Shown here piece after piece: positions 32,389 to 41,468 of a DNA stretch of 47,518 nt (position 1 is the first letter of the stretch; each line of letters starts with the position of its first letter). The DNA is taken from contig NZ_AYOY01000147.1 of the NCBI RefSeq assembly GCF_000508185.1, positions 1 through 47,518 of the forward strand. Direction: 5' to 3'. The position numbers were made by a program, and so were the translations under genes. Under the pieces are notes generated by a model. The model did no database searches. It was not told the origin of the DNA and saw nothing but the letters and a program-made list of their open reading frames with translations. This DNA comes from Sphingobium sp. C100 (GTDB lineage Bacteria; Pseudomonadota; Alphaproteobacteria; Sphingomonadales; Sphingomonadaceae).

Positions 32389-33218
32389 CAACTGCTCCGG
32401 ATTATATCGAGTTCGTCGGGCTCGACGTTGAGTCGGATGCGCCATCGGGCCAGCATCCGGCCCTCATTGGGAAACAACGGATCGAGCCGCTGATAGGTCG
32501 GGGTCAGCCGCGCACGCAACGGCTCAAATGCCGCTGCGTCAGCCAGCCCGTAAAATTCCAGCAGATAGCCCAGGCGGCGTATCACCGCGCCAACGCCGAG
32601 GCGAAGCGCGTAGTCGATCATCAGTTCGACCCGCAGCGTATCGCGCTTCATCCAGAGTCCCTTGGCGATCTCTGTGACGCCACCGACATATTGCGGATGG
32701 TCGAGACCATCGATGATGGACCGCTCGGGATCGCTGACCCGGACCTGCTCTTCGGATGTAATCCAGATCTCGGTCAGGCCGAAGAAAGCCTGCGGCTTGA
32801 CGTCGACGAAGCGGAACTCATACCCGCGGATGTGCTGCGGGCGCAGGCGTTTGGCGCAGGAGACGACGATGGCCAACTGCGGTTGGGTGACCATGCGGTG
32901 CAGTTCGAGAGCGCTGCCGTGGGAGATGAAATAGGGCGCGTCCCCAACCAGCGTTCTTGCGATGAGGTATGGATCGCTAACATGCTCGGTGTCGCGGCCC
33001 CGCTCGAATGGCACCAGATTGTAGAGCCCGGGCTTTAGGCGCGTGACGATCCCGCGCGCTTCGGTGTTCGCGATGAGGCTGCGTGCCGATGATGGGCTCA
33101 GACCTGTGATCTCGGTGACGTCCGCGAGCGAAAAAATCGGCTGACGGCGCTCGTTCAGTTCGACGATCAGCTGGGCGGCACGAGGTCCAAGCGTCTTGAG
33201 ATTATATCCTTCGCGCAA
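32388..33218 (-). CDS. AbiEi-family antitoxin / transcriptional regulator
   Basis: This is a 276-aa protein with TTG start at 33218. A winged helix at about residues 20-70 (FSLADVTEITGLSPSSARSLIANTEARG) is followed by LKPGLYNLVPFERG and the AbiEi C-terminal region (FISHGSALELHRMVTQ, LDHPQYVGGVTEIAKGLW). AbiEi represses its operon and neutralises AbiEii. Here the toxin partner is broken (32323-32388), leaving an orphan regulator. The upstream sequence TATAACGGTAATTATA (33254-33269) lies at the promoter. Confidence 0.85.
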   Translation of the reverse strand: MREGYNLKTLGPRAAQLIVELNERRQPIFSLADVTEITGLSPSSARSLIANTEARGIVTRLKPGLYNLVPFERGRDTEHVSDPYLIARTLVGDAPYFISHGSALELHRMVTQPQLAIVVSCAKRLRPQHIRGYEFRFVDVKPQAFFGLTEIWITSEEQVRVSDPERSIIDGLDHPQYVGGVTEIAKGLWMKRDTLRVELMIDYALRLGVGAVIRRLGYLLEFYGLADAAAFEPLRARLTPTYQRLDPLFPNEGRMLARWRIRLNVEPDELDIIRSS

Positions 33219-33354
33219 TTTGAGCCTCTGTGAGCGATGTCCTGCGCGTTCGATATAACGGTAATTATACTATCTGGCAAGATCGTCGCTCGTAGCAGGA
33301 CGAATCGCGCACACAGTATACGTTCCGACATGCTTGGGGTTGGGCCGCTAGCGG
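33219..33354 (-). promoter_or_regulatory. AbiEi promoter/operator region
   Basis: On the minus strand TTGCCA is followed after 16 nt by TTATAT. The interrupted repeat TATAA-N6-TTATA (33254-33269) overlaps it and would suit autoregulation by AbiEi. Confidence 0.45.
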
Positions 33355-33390
33355 TTTATCAATCATGATAAATGTTCGGCACAGCCGAAC
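33355..33390. repeat. twin adjacent palindromes at the cargo/transfer-operon junction
   Basis: TTTATCA-ATCA-TGATAAA (33355-33372) is followed one base later by GTTCGGC-ACA-GCCGAAC (33374-33390). Both have perfect 7-bp arms. The second may terminate the leftward transfer operon, whose last gene ends at 33474. A recombination or binding site is also possible. Confidence 0.55.
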
Positions 33391-33473
33391 AAAAGTGGCG
33401 GTTCTTAAACCAGTAGCCGATCGCCTGAGCCATATGTCGCAGAGGGGCTATGGCACAAAAGACAGATTCCCGG

Positions 33474-34433
33474 TCACCGGGACCGGCTGCGTTCCTGGGG
33501 CTTGGGCTCGCGACCTGGACGAGGGATGGGGGGCGTGGCTGGGTCACGGCTGCGGACTATATCCTGCCTGACGCTGGGGGAGGCATCCTTGACCATTGCC
33601 GGTCGGATGTTCCGTCCCGCCGCGATATGCGCATCAAGCTGTGTGCGGGCGACTGTCATCACCCGCGCAACCGCCTCGGGATTGTCGAATAACGTCCGTC
33701 GGATCACTGCTTCCATCACGCGCATCTGGCTGTCGGCCGCACGATCGTTCGGCGTGTTGCCACGATCGCCGCGCCGGGCATCCGGCCGTTCCGAACCATT
33801 GCCGTCGTGCTGGCGGTTCATCGCGGTTGATCCACGGCCGACATCGACGTCACGGGCTACCATGGGCGCGATGGTATTACGGCTCGTCTCCCCGCGCAGC
33901 CGATCAAGCTCCTGGAGATCGCGATCGTTGGGCTTGTAGCCACGTACCTCGAGGCCTTTTTGACTGGCCTCGATCCAGACCGATCGCCGAAATTCTTCCG
34001 ATCCCGTGACGTGAATCCGATCCCAATTGCGGTGTTGTGCGATCGCCACCAGATCCTTGACGACCTCCTGACTCTCCGTTGCTGTGACCAGGCGCCGCCC
34101 CTGATCGCGAAACGCGGGATCCTTTGCTTGCGCCGTCGTGAAAAAGGCAGGCTCGCCCGACCATTTTGCCATGTCGGCATAATAGCGCTTCCGCACGCTA
34201 TCCGGCACATCGCCCGCCTCGACGGAATGCACCTTGGGCGCACGTCGTGACGCACCGATAGCGCCGGCATGACCAGGTGCTTCGGTAGGACCATCCTTTG
34301 GTCCCCTGGGCGAGGACTTTTCCGGCGCAGCCGCCCCAGGTGCTGGCGTCTTGCGCCGTTCGGCGTCGTCGATGCCAACGCTGTTCGCAATGGTCCGAGC
34401 CGGACCGGATTGCTTGGAATCATTCTCTGCCAT
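33474..34433 (-). CDS. LPD7-domain conjugation-associated protein
   Basis: This is a 319-aa protein from the ATG at 34433, which has GAGAGG at 7 nt; an ATG at 34439 is also possible. Residues 80-180 carry the LPD7 pattern: RKRYYADMAKW, FFTTAQAKDPAFRDQGRRLVT, VVKDLVAIAQHRNWDRIHVTGSEEFRR and GLEVRGYKPNDRDL. LPD7 is a large-polyvalent-protein domain found in relaxase-linked and secreted conjugation proteins. The ends are disordered and charged. It is the last gene of the transfer operon and overlaps virD4. Confidence 0.8.
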   Translation of the reverse strand: MAENDSKQSGPARTIANSVGIDDAERRKTPAPGAAAPEKSSPRGPKDGPTEAPGHAGAIGASRRAPKVHSVEAGDVPDSVRKRYYADMAKWSGEPAFFTTAQAKDPAFRDQGRRLVTATESQEVVKDLVAIAQHRNWDRIHVTGSEEFRRSVWIEASQKGLEVRGYKPNDRDLQELDRLRGETSRNTIAPMVARDVDVGRGSTAMNRQHDGNGSERPDARRGDRGNTPNDRAADSQMRVMEAVIRRTLFDNPEAVARVMTVARTQLDAHIAAGRNIRPAMVKDASPSVRQDIVRSRDPATPPIPRPGREPKPQERSRSR

Positions 34434-36432
34434 GGTCATGCCTCTCGGTCATAAATTCTGAAGATGAGGCGCCGGCGCCAACGGGCTCGAGAACGGCCCG
34501 GGCCGCCATCGCCGTGACAAAGGCGATAGCCGCCTGTTCGTCGCCGGGCGGTGGTAGATCCACCATGTCGCCCAAAACCAACATGTCATCGGTGATTTCG
34601 GCAAAGCCCGAGAGTTCGTCACCGGTGAGCGCGCGCATGACAGGTTCCGTCCGCTCTGCCGGCGCGGCTGCTTGGCCGTCGTTCAACAGAGCAGCTCTCT
34701 TCGCGCTAAGGGCCTGCGCCAAAGGATCACTGCTGCTCGCCTCGCCTGCCAATTTGGCGGTGGCCGACACTGTGTTGATCGCGATCGGACGGGGCGCGAC
34801 CTTGGGCGGGTCACTGATCCGGCTCGTGAAGCGCTTCGAGCGGAAATACTCGATCTTGCGGCCCCTGACGGGTGGAATGCCGCCGCGCATCAGTAGAAGC
34901 TCGCTCTTGGGCATCTGCATCAGCTCCTGCGGCATCATCAGCGCGCGGCGCTGGTCTGATTCTGATATGCTGCGATTGGCGAGCAGGCCATGAATCGTCC
35001 GGCTCTTCGATTTGACGTTCATCGTGAAATAGCCAAGCCTCTCGGAGAGTTCGTTGGCGACCTTCAACTCCTTGGGCGTGAACACGATCTCCAGTCCGCA
35101 ATTGGCGATGATCTCGTCGGTGACATCCACGCCATAGATGCCGCGGGGCTGGGACCGGCTCTGGATGACCGGCAACAGGCGAAGCCCGTAGCCTGCCACG
35201 TAGGAAAACGCTGACGCGATAACCGGCGCCTTGCCGAGGCGGGCGAACTCGTCGAGCAGAATGAGCACCGGCACGCGGCCGCCATTCTCAGGCAGTTCCC
35301 GCGTATTCAAATCGATCAGCTGCTGTAGAAACAGATTATAGACCGGAGCAATGCGGTCGATATTGTCGGGCGACACCCCAAGATAGATCGATATCCGCTC
35401 GCGCCGGACCTGACGCAGATCGAAATCGGTCTCCGACGTCGCGGCGTCGACATAGGGATTGAGCCACAGATTGAGCTTCGAAGTGATCGTCTGTTTGATA
35501 CCGGAGAAGGTGTTGTCCGACGCGGAGGTGAAGTCGCTCAGCGCCGAGACACAGGCCTGGCTCAGCCGCTGTCCGCGCTTCTGCGCCTCCTCGACGACCT
35601 TGGGCAGTTCGACCTTGGGGTCGCCCGTCGTCAGTCGCCTATAGATTTCGCCAATCGTGAAGGGGAGGGCGGGATTGGCCGCGACGAGCGCACCGACGCC
35701 GACAAAAGCGGCGCGCGCGGCTTCCGCCCAGAACGGATCAGCCTTTTCCGGGGCCGGAAACAGCATGCCGCCGATTTTCTGCAGTTCGTTGATCACATCG
35801 GTGTCGTCGAGCCGGTCGATGAAGCTCAAGGGATTGTAGCGGGCGCTCCGGCCGTCGGGATCGAGCGGGTCGAACAGATAAACGGCCTGGCCATGCCGTG
35901 CCCGGAAACCTGCGGTAATGTCCCAATTCTCGCGCTTCACGTCGAGCACCACCACCGAGTCTGGCCAACTAAGAAGATTGGGGATCACCACGCCGACGCC
36001 CTTGCCGGCGCGCGTCGGTGCCTCGAGCAGGACATGCTCGGTGCCGCCGAAAACGAGATAGCGGCCGCCTTTCTGCCCGACGATGATCCCACTGTTGCTG
36101 CGCAGATGTTCGCGCCGGATTTCGCTTTCACGCGCAAACCGTGCCTCGCCATGGAGCGTGCGCCCACGCTTCAGGATGACGAGCAGGATGACGAAAGCGA
36201 TGGCGCCACTGACCAACGCACCGCGCTCCAGCCACAGATGAAGCAGCGGATCGCCGCGGTAATACCAGAGCCAGGCGGGTATCGCCGAGATCTGCATATG
36301 CGGGCCGATCTGGTTCAGACCGACGAGGGCGACCAGCACCGCGCACAAGGCGCACGCCAAAAAGATTGCCGCAAGCATCCCCGCGACGATGGCGACCCTA
36401 GTGAGCGGTCGTGCGTCCGACAGCCGGATCAA
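34420..36432 (-). CDS. virD4: VirD4/TraG-type coupling protein (T4CP)
   Basis: This is a 670-aa inner-membrane ATPase. Two N-terminal TM helices (about 11-38 and 70-88) precede the RecA-like domain with Walker A EAPTRAGKGVG (137-147), LDVKRENWD and Walker B LILLDEFARLGK. GTLGG-type features are replaced by AGYGLRLLPVIQSRSQ. It links the relaxosome to the VirB channel. The start is TTG 36432, overlapping virB11 by 35 nt; an ATG at 36378 would delete part of the first TM. Confidence 0.94.
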   Translation of the reverse strand: MIRLSDARPLTRVAIVAGMLAAIFLACALCAVLVALVGLNQIGPHMQISAIPAWLWYYRGDPLLHLWLERGALVSGAIAFVILLVILKRGRTLHGEARFARESEIRREHLRSNSGIIVGQKGGRYLVFGGTEHVLLEAPTRAGKGVGVVIPNLLSWPDSVVVLDVKRENWDITAGFRARHGQAVYLFDPLDPDGRSARYNPLSFIDRLDDTDVINELQKIGGMLFPAPEKADPFWAEAARAAFVGVGALVAANPALPFTIGEIYRRLTTGDPKVELPKVVEEAQKRGQRLSQACVSALSDFTSASDNTFSGIKQTITSKLNLWLNPYVDAATSETDFDLRQVRRERISIYLGVSPDNIDRIAPVYNLFLQQLIDLNTRELPENGGRVPVLILLDEFARLGKAPVIASAFSYVAGYGLRLLPVIQSRSQPRGIYGVDVTDEIIANCGLEIVFTPKELKVANELSERLGYFTMNVKSKSRTIHGLLANRSISESDQRRALMMPQELMQMPKSELLLMRGGIPPVRGRKIEYFRSKRFTSRISDPPKVAPRPIAINTVSATAKLAGEASSSDPLAQALSAKRAALLNDGQAAAPAERTEPVMRALTGDELSGFAEITDDMLVLGDMVDLPPPGDEQAAIAFVTAMAARAVLEPVGAGASSSEFMTERHDHGRE

Positions 36433-37402
36433 AATACACCTCCTCGACTTCGAATTTTCCGGCGCGCTTGCGGGTTTGGACGACGACGTCGACGAGCATG
36501 TGCAACAGCCCGCGGATATCGTCGCGGGCCAGATCGCGTCCGCCCTCAGATTCCTTGACCAGCAACGTCAGCTGTTCGAACGCGCCCATCGCCGAACCGG
36601 CATGGACCGTCGTGATCGAACCCGGGTGCCCCGAATTCACATTGCGCAGGTAGAAGAAGGCGGTGCCGTCGCGCAGCTCCTGCAGGAGGATGCGATCGGG
36701 CCGCATGCGCAGCGCACTTTCGAGTAGCTGCTTGGGGCCGACCTTCGCCAAGCCCTGTCGCTCGCTCGAATAGACCATGTGCACGACATTGCGATGCTCG
36801 ACCACGAGCTCGCGCGTATCCTCGATCGTGAGCAGCCGCTCGTCGGGCGGGATCAGCTGGATCAGCGCCTTGGCAAAGGTGGTCTTGCCCGAGCCGGTCG
36901 CGCCGCTCACCAGGATATTCTTGCGGGCGGCAACGGCCGTTCGAAAGAAAGCCGGCCAATCGCCGACATCGCGCTGCGCAATCAGCTGCGCATCGACTTC
37001 GCCAAGGCCTTGCGCAGCGGCGCGCGTGCTCGTGAACAGCCCCGAATCTGCGAGCTGGTCGATCGCGAGGGTTACGCGCGAAGGCTTGCGGACGGTGAAG
37101 GACGGCGCGCCAGTTGGTGTCACTGACGGAATGACGATCTGACAGCGCTCGCCCCCGGGCAAGATGGTCGAGCAGATCGGCGTCTCTGCATTCACGTCCT
37201 GCCGGGTGAAGCTTGCCGCTGCGACGGCGAGCGTCGCGAGCCATTCGCTATCGAGCTCGGCGACATTGTGCCAATGCCAGCCCAGATGGTCCTCAATGCC
37301 GACTTCGCCGGGCTTATTGATGACAAGCTCCGTCACCTCGACCGGCTCCAGCAGCGGCAGGATCGGTGCGAGATAATGGCGCAGGACTGCGGTATCGCTC
37401 AT
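36398..37402 (-). CDS. virB11: VirB11 traffic ATPase
   Basis: This is a 334-aa hexameric secretion ATPase. Walker A is G167-ATGSGKT174 (ILVSGATGSGKTTFAKAL), the Asp box is LLTIEDTREL, and SLRMRPDRI-like SALRMRPDRILLQELRDGTAF, then NSGHPGSITTVHAGS complete the His-box signature. It powers pilus assembly and substrate transfer with VirB4 and VirD4. It starts 2 nt after virB10 and runs into virD4. Confidence 0.95.
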   Translation of the reverse strand: MSDTAVLRHYLAPILPLLEPVEVTELVINKPGEVGIEDHLGWHWHNVAELDSEWLATLAVAAASFTRQDVNAETPICSTILPGGERCQIVIPSVTPTGAPSFTVRKPSRVTLAIDQLADSGLFTSTRAAAQGLGEVDAQLIAQRDVGDWPAFFRTAVAARKNILVSGATGSGKTTFAKALIQLIPPDERLLTIEDTRELVVEHRNVVHMVYSSERQGLAKVGPKQLLESALRMRPDRILLQELRDGTAFFYLRNVNSGHPGSITTVHAGSAMGAFEQLTLLVKESEGGRDLARDDIRGLLHMLVDVVVQTRKRAGKFEVEEVYFDPAVGRTTAH

Positions 37403-37404
37403 TC

Positions 37405-38631
37405 TCAGCGCCGCAACTCGAGATTGTAGACGTCGGCGAAGTTGAAGTCCTTGGCCACGAAGATCCCGACCTCCTCGCCCTGGTTCTTCTTCAGCACCGG
37501 ACGGATGTTGATGCTGTTCTGGAGCGCGATGCTCGCCCCCTCGCTCGGCGTGCGCGTCGTGTTGTTGAAATTGTTGTTCCCGCCGGAGACGGATTGCCCT
37601 GCGATGTAGGCGGCGTCGTCGACCAGCGAGAGTAGCAGTGCGCTACCGAAGCGCGCCCAGAAGAAGGTGTCCACGGACCCTGCGATGCCTGCGCGGCCAA
37701 GGGCATCCGACCCCGGCGAAGCCAGGTCGATGCGCACGCCCTGCGGCGTGACGGCGCGCGTCCACAGCACGAACAGGCGGTTCTGCCCTTGCTGGATGCC
37801 GCCATGATATTCGCCGAGGACTTTGGTCCCCTTCTCCATCAGCACGACGCGGCCATTCTCCGAATACACGTCGCGCGGGATCAGGCATGAGGTGTAACCC
37901 GGCTGCGCCGAATTCATGGCGGTCTGCAGAATGCAGGGGATCAGCGTGCCGGCGGTGACGAGATAGTTGCGATTGGGCAGCATCGAGGCGCGTGCCTCGC
38001 CAACGGCCGAACTCTGACGAAGCGCATCGAGCGCATTGGGCGCGCTCCGGGCGGCCGGATCGGTCGAGCCGTCGCCAACTATGCCCGCATTGCCGGTGTC
38101 GGAGCCAGCCCCGTTAGAACCCGCTGGAGCTTGGAGCGCGTCGCGGCCGCCATAGGCGATCAAAGTTGAACGACGCGCCTGATCGGCCAGGTTCTGGCGC
38201 GTGTTGCGCGGTGCCGCCACTGGCTGCGCTCCAGGCTGTATCGCCGGTACGATCTGTCCATCCGGGCCAACGGTCGGCGGAGGATTGAGGACAGGCGCGT
38301 TGGGATCGGCACCCACGGCGCCGAGCGGCCTGGGTTTCGCTGCGACAGCATCATAAGCGACCGTTTCGCGCGCCGCGAGATCGGGTCGTTTGGCAATTGC
38401 CTCGGGCTTCCCCATCAAACTCGAGCCGGTCTTGCTCGGTCCCGAATTCACCCACAAAATGCCGAGCACCATCGCCGTCCCGGCGAAAATCAGGGCGGTA
38501 TTCCGCTTTGCCGGCGTCATCCCCCCGATCGGGTCGATGCCGCGCTCGCGGATGATTTCGTCGCGTTCGGGTGTCGGATCGCCCTGCGGGCGACGAGGAG
38601 CCTCGGCCGCAATCTCGTCCATCGCACTCAC
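37405..38631 (-). CDS. virB10: VirB10 channel protein
   Basis: This is a 408-aa inner-to-outer-membrane spanning protein. One TM lies at about 44-62 (NTALIFAGTAMVLGILWVN), a Pro-rich periplasmic linker follows (LNPPPTVGPDGQIVPAIQPG), and the C-terminal TrbI/VirB10 domain has YLVTAGTLIPCILQTAMNS and CLIPRDVYSENGRVVLMEKGTKVLGEY. It couples ATP use to channel opening with VirB9. A GTG start overlaps the virB9 stop; an internal ATG at 38622 is the alternative. Confidence 0.95.
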   Translation of the reverse strand: MSAMDEIAAEAPRRPQGDPTPERDEIIRERGIDPIGGMTPAKRNTALIFAGTAMVLGILWVNSGPSKTGSSLMGKPEAIAKRPDLAARETVAYDAVAAKPRPLGAVGADPNAPVLNPPPTVGPDGQIVPAIQPGAQPVAAPRNTRQNLADQARRSTLIAYGGRDALQAPAGSNGAGSDTGNAGIVGDGSTDPAARSAPNALDALRQSSAVGEARASMLPNRNYLVTAGTLIPCILQTAMNSAQPGYTSCLIPRDVYSENGRVVLMEKGTKVLGEYHGGIQQGQNRLFVLWTRAVTPQGVRIDLASPGSDALGRAGIAGSVDTFFWARFGSALLLSLVDDAAYIAGQSVSGGNNNFNNTTRTPSEGASIALQNSINIRPVLKKNQGEEVGIFVAKDFNFADVYNLELRR

Positions 38632-39485
38632 TCCTTCGGGTCTTGTATGGTGCGCTCGACATGCGGCGATGCGGTGTTGGTGCCGTGATCGACGCCATAA
38701 GGTGTCGGCGCGAGGTTATAGATGCACAGCACCTCGCGGTTCCGGCGCAGACGCAGTTGGGCCGCCACGGCGTGGACGACCACGAACTCGTCGCGGACAT
38801 CGAACGGGACCAAGGACTCCGAGCCGTCCGGTCGCACCAGATAGATCGCCGGGATTTCGTGGTTGCCGGGGAAGCGCATGACCGTGAACTGGCCGTTGTC
38901 GGAGATTTCCGACGGCTGTAGGTCGCTCGCACCCTGGACCTTGTAGTTCAGATTGCGCGGTCCATCGATGACGCCGTGGTCAAGGGCTCCCCGAACGGCA
39001 CTCGCCTGCAGCGCGGCAACGCGCTGCGCCTCCTGGGTGGCGCGCATGCGCGCGGCACGATCGGCCTCATCGCGCGGGTAGCGAAACCGAACCTGGAAGA
39101 ATGTGTCACGGCTCCCGCTGCCGATTGGTCCCCGGCGCGCGGTCAGCTCGAAGGCGTAGTTGCGCAGCTCGCCCCCGCGATTGGTCGTAACGATGAGGTT
39201 GGTCGGTCCCGCCCGCTCGCGGGGTTTCAGAAACAGGATATGACCGGCAACCGCCACTTCCCATGACACGGTGTCGCCGAGCGCGACATGTTCGATCGTC
39301 TCATCGGCGCCAAGCACCACCTGGGTCGCCGTGCGAAAAGTGCCAACGATGCGGTAGACCTGGGTCTCCTGATATTCGACGAACTTCACGCGCGGATCCG
39401 CCGGCCCACCGCGCGGGGTGTCCTCCGCCAGGGCGGGCGTCGCTATAATGGCGAGCAGGCTCACTATGGAGAGAACGCGGTTCAT
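38628..39485 (-). CDS. virB9: VirB9 outer-membrane core protein
   Basis: This is a 285-aa protein with a signal peptide (MNRVLSIVSLLAIIATPALA). Periplasmic beta domains follow, and the VirB9/CagX C-terminal domain (NLNYKVQGASDLQPSEISDNGQFTVM...GNHEIPAIYLV) is clear. With VirB10 and the VirB7-like protein it forms the outer-membrane core ring. It overlaps virB8 and virB10 by 4 nt each. Confidence 0.94.
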   Translation of the reverse strand: MNRVLSIVSLLAIIATPALAEDTPRGGPADPRVKFVEYQETQVYRIVGTFRTATQVVLGADETIEHVALGDTVSWEVAVAGHILFLKPRERAGPTNLIVTTNRGGELRNYAFELTARRGPIGSGSRDTFFQVRFRYPRDEADRAARMRATQEAQRVAALQASAVRGALDHGVIDGPRNLNYKVQGASDLQPSEISDNGQFTVMRFPGNHEIPAIYLVRPDGSESLVPFDVRDEFVVVHAVAAQLRLRRNREVLCIYNLAPTPYGVDHGTNTASPHVERTIQDPKE

Positions 39486-40171
39486 CGAACTACCTCGGGG
39501 TCCGCGCGGTAATTCTCGACCTGGAACCCCAATGGGTTGCGATAGCGGTCGCCCTCCGCCATCGGCGCATTCGTGTACCGGAAGGTGACGGTCGCGATCC
39601 AGTCGCTGCTCTGGGTGTCGGTGTCGGTCTGCACCGTCCGCGTGAAGCGGACGTTAGCAACACGATCGTTGATGAAGGCGATATTGCGCACGCGGGCCTG
39701 GACGACCGCGCCCTTGCCCCAGACGACCTGTGGGCTCGCGGCATTGTTCGAGCTGAAAAATCGGCCCCAGCGCTGCTGCTCGCCTGGTTCGGACAAGATG
39801 GTGACCGCCCGGAAATTCTCCTCGGCCGCCGCCGGCAACCAGCTTTCCCGCGTCCGGACATATTGCGCGAGGAAGAATTTCGTGACCGCCTCATCATAGC
39901 GCATCGGCTTCTGGGTGAGGGTAGTCTGCACATCAACCGCGCCCGTCGTCTGATTGACGCGAATGATGTACGGCATGACCGTCTTCAGCGGGGCAAGGCC
40001 CGCAAGTGCGAAGCCCTCCGCGGTCGCGGCAAGCAGCGCCAAGCCGGCCACGACCCAGGCGATGCGTTCGGATCGCAACGATTTGCGCTGACGGTCCTGA
40101 TCCCAGGATCGGGCATGCCCGAAATAGAGTTCAGCGTCTTTTGCCGGCACGCCTTCGGTCTGGTTCCGCAT
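39482..40171 (-). CDS. virB8: VirB8 inner-membrane assembly protein
   Basis: This is a 229-aa bitopic protein. One TM is at about residues 39-60 (IAWVVAGLALLAATAEGFAL), and the NTF2-like periplasmic domain includes RVNQTTGAVDVQTTL, FFLAQYVRTRESW and WIATVTFRYTNAP. It nucleates channel assembly. The ATG at 40171 is preferred over a TTG at 40180 because it begins directly after the VirB7-like stop. Confidence 0.93.
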   Translation of the reverse strand: MRNQTEGVPAKDAELYFGHARSWDQDRQRKSLRSERIAWVVAGLALLAATAEGFALAGLAPLKTVMPYIIRVNQTTGAVDVQTTLTQKPMRYDEAVTKFFLAQYVRTRESWLPAAAEENFRAVTILSEPGEQQRWGRFFSSNNAASPQVVWGKGAVVQARVRNIAFINDRVANVRFTRTVQTDTDTQSSDWIATVTFRYTNAPMAEGDRYRNPLGFQVENYRADPEVVR

Positions 40172-40173
40172 GA

Positions 40174-40509
40174 TCAGCAACTCCCAAAGGTGCCGGGGGT
40201 CGCGCGCGCGGACGTCTTCTCGGGAAGCGGGGCGGGAACAGGCGGGGGCGGAGTGCCGGCATCAACTGGCTGTTTGATCTGCGGCACGGGCGGCGGGGCA
40301 GGGGGTGCGACGATTGCCGGGAGCGGCGAACCCGGCAGAACGCTCCCGTAGATGTTCACCTCGCGCAGATGCTTGCCGTTGCAGACGGGCAACTTCTTCG
40401 GCCCCGATGCCCCGTGGGCAAGTGACGGGAGCAGGGCGATGATGAGCGCCGATCTATGGAGCACGCGGATTATGGTGGATGGCCTCGTCAAAGATTCCTC
40501 CTTCGTCAT
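40174..40509 (-). CDS. VirB7-position secreted small protein
   Basis: This is a 111-aa protein with a signal peptide (ALIIALLPSLAHG) and no lipobox Cys, so it is not a classic VirB7 lipoprotein. The mature part begins with KKLPVCNGKHLREVNIYGSVL and continues in a Pro-rich tail (APPAPPPVPQ), ending FGSC. Its place between virB6 and virB8 and the secreted, Pro-rich nature fit a VirB7-like or pilus-associated role. Start ATG at 40509, overlapping virB6 by 4 nt. Confidence 0.65.
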   Translation of the reverse strand: MTKEESLTRPSTIIRVLHRSALIIALLPSLAHGASGPKKLPVCNGKHLREVNIYGSVLPGSPLPAIVAPPAPPPVPQIKQPVDAGTPPPPVPAPLPEKTSARATPGTFGSC

Positions 40510-41450
40510 GCGCGGCTCACCGAACCGCCCTGCTGAGCGGCCTTTTCGAGATTGCGACTGTTGCGGGCGACGCGACGTTGCTGGAACGGCGCCGCCACGG
40601 TCCCCCACGCCGAGCCGGCAAAGGCACCGACACCGGCGGAAGCCCCGCCGGCTATGCCGGTTGCGATCGAGGGGGCCTGAAAGAAGAAGATTGTTCCCAG
40701 AAAGATATAGACGGCGAACAGTACCGCACCCAGCGCCGCGTCTCCGACACCTTCCGACGCAGTGATCGCGGTCGCACCAAGGTCGGTAATCAAGGCCGTG
40801 ATGGCGATGATCACGGCCATCAGAACGATGAAGTTGAATGCCTGCCCGAGCCAGCCGTGGAACAGTCTGCGCGTAGTCTCAAAAAGAGAAAGCGCGATAA
40901 AGATCGGTCCGAGCGCGATGATGATGGCGAGCGCTACTTTCGCGAAAACCGTGATCGAGAACCCGATCGCCGCAGACAGTCCGGCGAGCGCTTTCAAACC
41001 GAGGCTCAGGACGTACAAGACAAGCTTATAGGGGTTGATATCGCTGTACGTTGCCGCCTCGGTCTCGATCCTCGCGATGATGACGTCACACTGGCTGAAA
41101 TAGTCGTCGAACACGTTGCCAACGCTCGTGACAGTATGCCCCGCCAACGCCTGCGAGATCGCATCGGGCATGCCGTGGAATAGGGGGTTTGTTACCCACT
41201 CCGTGTAGGCGACCGTCGTGGCCGCAACGTAAAGCAAACATAGTTTTACCATTCGGTAGACCAGCTCGCCCCACGGCTCACTGATAATGCCGCGCATCAC
41301 CATGTAGCCGAACAGCGCGATGTAGATGACCAATCCAAGCGCGAGTGGGCCGCGCACAACCTCGATGACATTGTTCAGTCGCTCGTTGAGGAACATGTCG
41401 AGCTTGCCGTCGATGTTCGTGTAAAGCGTGGTGAAGAGCCCGTCGGCCAT
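40506..41450 (-). CDS. virB6: VirB6/TrbL polytopic membrane protein
   Basis: This is a 314-aa protein with about six or seven TM helices, among them GPLALGLVIYIALFGYMVMRG, FAKVALAIIIALGPIFIALSLF and AVLFAVYIFLGTIFFFQAP. The long periplasmic loop after TM2 carries the substrate path. The C-terminus is a charged cytosolic tail. It follows the eexN gene by 18 nt. Confidence 0.93.
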   Translation of the reverse strand: MADGLFTTLYTNIDGKLDMFLNERLNNVIEVVRGPLALGLVIYIALFGYMVMRGIISEPWGELVYRMVKLCLLYVAATTVAYTEWVTNPLFHGMPDAISQALAGHTVTSVGNVFDDYFSQCDVIIARIETEAATYSDINPYKLVLYVLSLGLKALAGLSAAIGFSITVFAKVALAIIIALGPIFIALSLFETTRRLFHGWLGQAFNFIVLMAVIIAITALITDLGATAITASEGVGDAALGAVLFAVYIFLGTIFFFQAPSIATGIAGGASAGVGAFAGSAWGTVAAPFQQRRVARNSRNLEKAAQQGGSVSRA

Positions 41451-41468
41451 CTCATGTTTCCATCACGG

